A stretch of 64,000 bases of DNA, from assembly GCF_000321045.1 (NCBI RefSeq), contig NZ_HE578948.1, positions 103,829 to 167,828 of the forward strand, read 5' to 3'. Under the pieces are notes generated by a model. That model did no database searches. It was not told where the DNA came from and was given only the letters and a program-made list of their open reading frames with translations. Source of the DNA: Phytobacter massiliensis JC163 (GTDB lineage: Bacteria > Pseudomonadota > Gammaproteobacteria > Enterobacterales > Enterobacteriaceae). A program made the position numbers and the translations under genes. Of the stretch, positions 60,877 through 64,000 are shown one piece after another. Each line of letters begins with the position of its first letter. Within the stretch, counting starts at the first letter, position 1.

Positions 60877-62343
60877 ATGAACACCACTTACCCTGCCAGC
60901 GCAATGGCAAAGTTCACCCAGAAAACGGCTTACCCGCGTAAAGAACTCGAAACCCGTATCGTGCATATTGGATTTGGGGCGTTCCATCGCGGCCATCAGG
61001 CTGTCTATAACGATCTTACCAACCAGTTAACGGGCGACTACTGGGGGATCTTTGAGATCAACCTTTTCGGCGGTAATGCACTGACTGACGCCCTTGCGCA
61101 GCAGGAACACCTGTTTTCCGTGATTGAAAAATCGGCGCAAACCACCACCAGCCGACTGGTACGCACGCTGACCGGGGCAATTCATACGCCAAAAGACGGC
61201 ATTCAGGCGGCCATTGAGAAACTGGTGGAGCCGCAGGTCAAAATCATCTCGCTGACCATCACTGAAAAAGGCTACTGCAGCGATCCGCGCTCCAGGAAGC
61301 TGGATCTGGCTAACCCGCTGATCGCCCACGATCTCAAAAACCCGCGTGCGCCCCAGTCGGCGATCGGCCTGATTGTTGAAGGTTTGCGCCTGCGCCGTGA
61401 GCAGGGTTTAAACCCGCTGAGCGTGCTCTCCTGCGATAACATCCCGGAAAACGGCGCGTTAACCAAAACCGCTATTCTTGATTTTGCCGCCCAGCTGGAT
61501 GGCGACCTCGCGCAGTGGATTGAGCAGAACATTACCTTCCCGAATACCATGGTGGACCGCATCGTTCCGGCCATGACCCCGGAGCAGTTTACCGCTATCG
61601 AAAAAGAGATCGGCTACGCCGACCCTTGCGGCGTGGTATGCGAAGCATTCCGCCAGTGGATTATCGAAGATAACTTTGCCGCAGGCCGTCCTGAGTGGGA
61701 TAAGGCAGAGGCGATGTTTGTCGCCGATGTGCTGCCCTATGAAGAGATGAAGCTCAGGATGCTGAACGGCAGCCACTCTTTCCTTGCCTATAACGGCGGG
61801 CTGGCGGGCTACGAATTTATCTACCAGTGCATGGAAGACGCGGTTTTCCGTAAAGCGGCGCACCATCTGATGTTGCAGGAGCAGGCGAAATCCTTAAGCC
61901 CGCACCTGGCGGTAGATGTCAACCAATATGCCGCGCTGCTGATCGAGCGGTTCAGCAACCCCAATATCAAACATAAAACCGGCCAGATCGCGATGGATGG
62001 CTCGCAGAAGCTGCCCCAGCGCGCTATCGACCCCTATTTGACGCTGCAACAACGCGGTATTAAAGGCCGGGCGCTAGCGACGCTGATTGCTGGCTGGCTG
62101 CATTATGTGATTAAGGAAATTACGCACGGCAGGGACGTCGCCGATCCGCTTAATAACGAATTTAAGGCGGTGATAAAAGCCGACGCGCCGCGCTGGCAGC
62201 AGGCTTTATCGCTGCTCAATATACAGAGCATCTTTGGCAATTTAGCCGCTGATAACAGCGATTTTATCCACGATGTACAGGATGCTTTTACCTCTATCGA
62301 AACGCATGGAATCACTTCTACGGTTGAGAAGTTAATTAAATAA
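60877..62343 (+). CDS. Mannitol dehydrogenase-family oxidoreductase
   Basis: 488 residues of the long-chain polyol dehydrogenase family (fructuronate reductase UxuB, tagaturonate reductase, mannitol dehydrogenase). 'IVHIGFGAFHRGHQAVYNDL' is the NAD-binding segment. 'SCDNIPENG' and 'NTMVDRIVPAMTPE' are family motifs. 'LRMLNGSHSFLAYNGGLAGY' holds the catalytic K/N-x-x-H region: here the residue preceding is Met-Lys-Leu ('EEMKLRMLNGSH'). The start at 60877 has AAAGGGA upstream; an ATG 25 codons earlier lies in non-homologous sequence. It reduces or oxidises a hexonate or polyol, with substrate unknown. Confidence 0.88.
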   Translation: MNTTYPASAMAKFTQKTAYPRKELETRIVHIGFGAFHRGHQAVYNDLTNQLTGDYWGIFEINLFGGNALTDALAQQEHLFSVIEKSAQTTTSRLVRTLTGAIHTPKDGIQAAIEKLVEPQVKIISLTITEKGYCSDPRSRKLDLANPLIAHDLKNPRAPQSAIGLIVEGLRLRREQGLNPLSVLSCDNIPENGALTKTAILDFAAQLDGDLAQWIEQNITFPNTMVDRIVPAMTPEQFTAIEKEIGYADPCGVVCEAFRQWIIEDNFAAGRPEWDKAEAMFVADVLPYEEMKLRMLNGSHSFLAYNGGLAGYEFIYQCMEDAVFRKAAHHLMLQEQAKSLSPHLAVDVNQYAALLIERFSNPNIKHKTGQIAMDGSQKLPQRAIDPYLTLQQRGIKGRALATLIAGWLHYVIKEITHGRDVADPLNNEFKAVIKADAPRWQQALSLLNIQSIFGNLAADNSDFIHDVQDAFTSIETHGITSTVEKLIK

Positions 62344-62351
62344 GGAATGCT

Positions 62352-63368
62352 ATGAAAACGTTAATTTGCCACGAGCCGTATAACATCGAATATATTGAAA
62401 GGGAAATGCCGCAAGTTAAAGATAATGAAGTCCTGCTGAAAATTAAAGCGGTGGGCATTTGCGGAACGGATATTCATGCCTATGCGGGCCGCCAACCTTT
62501 CTTCTCTTATCCGCGTGTACTTGGCCATGAAATTTGCGGCGAAGCGCAGCAAATCGGTAAAGCGTGCACCAGCATTAAAGTGGGCCAGCGTTACTCGGTG
62601 ATTCCCTGCGTGCCATGCGGCGTCTGCCCTGCCTGCCGTGAAGAGAAGACCAACTGCTGTGAGAATGTCTCCCTGTATGGCGTGCATCAGGACGGCGGCT
62701 TTGCGGAGTATCTGGCGGTACGTGAGCAAAACCTGGTGGAAGTGCCGGATAGCCTGAGCGACAGCGCCGGGTCGCTGGTCGAGTGCTTCGCCATTAGCGC
62801 CCACGCTAACCGCCGCGCGGATGTTAAAAAAGGCGAAAACGTGCTGGTGATTGGCGCAGGCCCGATCGGTCTGGGTACGGCTGCCATCGCCAAAGCGCGC
62901 GGCGCCAGCGTTGTGGTTGCCGACACCGATGCGGGCCGTCGCCAGCAGATTGCCGCTAAGTTAGGGGTAAAAACGCTTAACCCGCTGGATGAGAATTATA
63001 TCGACGCCCTGAAAGCCTGTTTTAATGGCAACCTGGCGTGCACGCTATTTGACGCCACAGGAAATAAAGCGTCGATGAGCCGTTCCGTTGAGCTTATTCG
63101 TAACGGCGGCAAAATCGTCTTTATCGGACTGTATATCGGCGAGCTGGTGCTTGACGATCCGACCTTCCACAGAAAAGAGACCACGCTGTTAAGCAGTCGC
63201 AACGCAACCCGTGTGGATTTTGAATATGTGATTTCGCTGATGGCGGCAGGCGCAATTGATGAAAGTATGATGAAAAACATCGAATATGATTTTTATACTT
63301 TCGGGAATAAATACAAAGAAGATGTAGTGGAAAATAAAAATCTGGTGAAGGGCGTCATCTTATTTTAA
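62352..63368 (+). CDS. Zinc-dependent alcohol/polyol dehydrogenase
   Basis: 338 residues of the medium-chain zinc dehydrogenase family, in the RspB/YdfJ/LgoD-like group. Catalytic zinc ligands are in 'GICGTDIHAY' (Cys) and 'LGHEICGE' (His-Glu). The structural zinc site is 'CVPCGVCPACREEKTNCC'. The cofactor motif is 'VLVIGAGPIGLGTA'. Enzymes of this group oxidise sugar acids such as L-galactonate or L-idonate at C5. It starts eight bases after the preceding dehydrogenase gene. Confidence 0.88.
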   Translation: MKTLICHEPYNIEYIEREMPQVKDNEVLLKIKAVGICGTDIHAYAGRQPFFSYPRVLGHEICGEAQQIGKACTSIKVGQRYSVIPCVPCGVCPACREEKTNCCENVSLYGVHQDGGFAEYLAVREQNLVEVPDSLSDSAGSLVECFAISAHANRRADVKKGENVLVIGAGPIGLGTAAIAKARGASVVVADTDAGRRQQIAAKLGVKTLNPLDENYIDALKACFNGNLACTLFDATGNKASMSRSVELIRNGGKIVFIGLYIGELVLDDPTFHRKETTLLSSRNATRVDFEYVISLMAAGAIDESMMKNIEYDFYTFGNKYKEDVVENKNLVKGVILF

Positions 63369-63380
63369 AAGGAATTTATT

Positions 63381-64000
63381 ATGTCGACAGTTTTCGTTAA
63401 AGAAGCGGAATTAAAAAATTTAGTAGTGAAGAAGTTAACTCAGGCGGGCCTGGAGGCGAAAGTCGCTCAGGAAGTAACGGACGTGCTGGTTCATGCCGAT
63501 AAAACCGGGGTGCATTCTCACGGCGTTATTCGCGTGGAGCACTATTGCACCCGCCTGCAGGCGGGCGGGCTGAATCCGGCGGCAAAAATGCATTTCGAAG
63601 AGGTGTCGCCCTCTGTCGCCATTCTCGATTCTGATGATGGAATGGGGCACTCGGCGCTGATCGCCGCGACCGACCACGCGGTTAAACTGGCGGCAGAAAC
63701 CGGTCTTGGCTTCGTCAGCATTAAAAACACCTCTCACTGCGGCGCGCTCTCTTATTTCATCGAGCGGGCCACGCGTGAAGGTAAAATCGCCATTGCGATG
63801 ACCCAGACGGATACCTGCGTAGCCCCGTACGGCGGCGCGGAGCGTTTCCTCGGTACTAACCCGATTGCGTTCGGTTTCCCGGTGGAAGACGAAGAGCCGA
63901 TGATTGTCGATATGGCGACCAGCGCCATTGCTTTCGGTAAGATTTTGCATGCCAAAGAGACCGGAAAGCATATTGGCGAAGGGCTGGCGCTGGATAAAGA
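63381..64000 (+). CDS. Ldh2-family (malate/lactate-type) oxidoreductase, 5' part
   Basis: The first 206 codons of a gene that runs off the right edge. The family is the NAD(P)-dependent Ldh2 group that includes ureidoglycolate dehydrogenase AllD, YiaK and malate dehydrogenases. 'TGVHSHGVIRVEHYCTRLQ' (active-site His) and 'NTSHCGALSYFIERA' are conserved, as are 'APYGGAERFLGTNPIAFGFP' and 'DMATSAIAFGKI'. The start has AAAGGAATTT upstream, 12 bases after the preceding gene. It would reduce a 2-keto acid or oxidise a 2-hydroxyacid within the same pathway. Confidence 0.88.
   Translation, partial: MSTVFVKEAELKNLVVKKLTQAGLEAKVAQEVTDVLVHADKTGVHSHGVIRVEHYCTRLQAGGLNPAAKMHFEEVSPSVAILDSDDGMGHSALIAATDHAVKLAAETGLGFVSIKNTSHCGALSYFIERATREGKIAIAMTQTDTCVAPYGGAERFLGTNPIAFGFPVEDEEPMIVDMATSAIAFGKILHAKETGKHIGEGLALDK

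Noticed and set aside
1-64000. CRISPR arrays, rRNA operons and intact insertion sequences
   Set aside because: No regularly spaced repeats, rRNA sequence or transposase reading frame was seen; the only recombinase trace is the truncated integrase after selC.

Overview
The window is chromosomal DNA from a member of the Enterobacteriaceae. Many proteins read as close orthologues of Escherichia coli ones (YahK, YicL, YidA, YidX, DgoRKADT, CbrA, YidR, YidQ, IbpA, IbpB, YidE, YidL, YidK, YidJ, YidI, YidH, YidG, DsdA, EmrD). Gene order, REP-type palindromes and a canonical selC tRNA agree. The extra sugar-acid and redox operons point to the Enterobacter/Kosakonia/Klebsiella side of the family rather than E. 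coli itself, but the genus cannot be fixed from the sequence alone.

Layout: (1) 1-4.6 kb: 3' end of yahK, then a ROK regulator, an unrecognised putative hydrolase and an MFS permease in one operon. (2) 4.6-8.5 kb: an SDR and its divergent LysR regulator, a WYL regulator and a second LysR regulator. (3) 8.6-12.8 kb: a minus-strand operon with a hydroxyacid dehydrogenase, a split transketolase and an ACS-type permease. (4) 13.2-20.7 kb: a block of small redox genes and regulators (aldo/keto reductase, GlxA-type regulator, efflux MFS, SDR, LysR, NfsB-like nitroreductase, AraC, AhpD-like protein). (5) 20.8-28.6 kb: kptA, a complete beta-glucoside PTS operon with LacI repressor, phospho-beta-glucosidase and porin, then yicL. 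(6) 28.8-32.0 kb: selC followed by a decayed island: a chimeric integrase/ATPase remnant, an AT-rich two-gene cassette containing a putative ADP-ribosyltransferase-fold protein, a duplicated attachment core, and RHH, SymE and Phd toxin-antitoxin-type genes. (7) 32.3-37.4 kb: yjhIHGF, a D-xylonate catabolic operon. (8) 37.6-59.5 kb: the conserved yidA-dgo-cbrA-ibp-yid-dsdA-emrD block, apparently inverted relative to selC compared with E. coli K-12. (9) 59.8-64 kb: a GntR regulator and three dehydrogenases for an unidentified hexonate or polyol, cut by the window end.

How the genes work together: the region is dominated by carbon-source modules, each with its own regulator, importer and enzymes. 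Two aldonate pathways (xylonate via YjhG/YjhH, galactonate via DgoD/DgoK/DgoA) lie next to each other and both end in aldolase cleavage to pyruvate. The ibpAB heat-shock pair carries a sigma-32-type promoter and a ROSE-like RNA thermometer before each gene.

The least explained parts are the 2-kb selC islet with its two-gene cassette, the RHH/symE/phd cluster with paired GTACGTAC operators, the split-transketolase operon with two palindromes 21 bp apart, the ROK/hydrolase/MFS operon, and a dispersed stem-loop repeat that has extended the C-terminus of DgoK.
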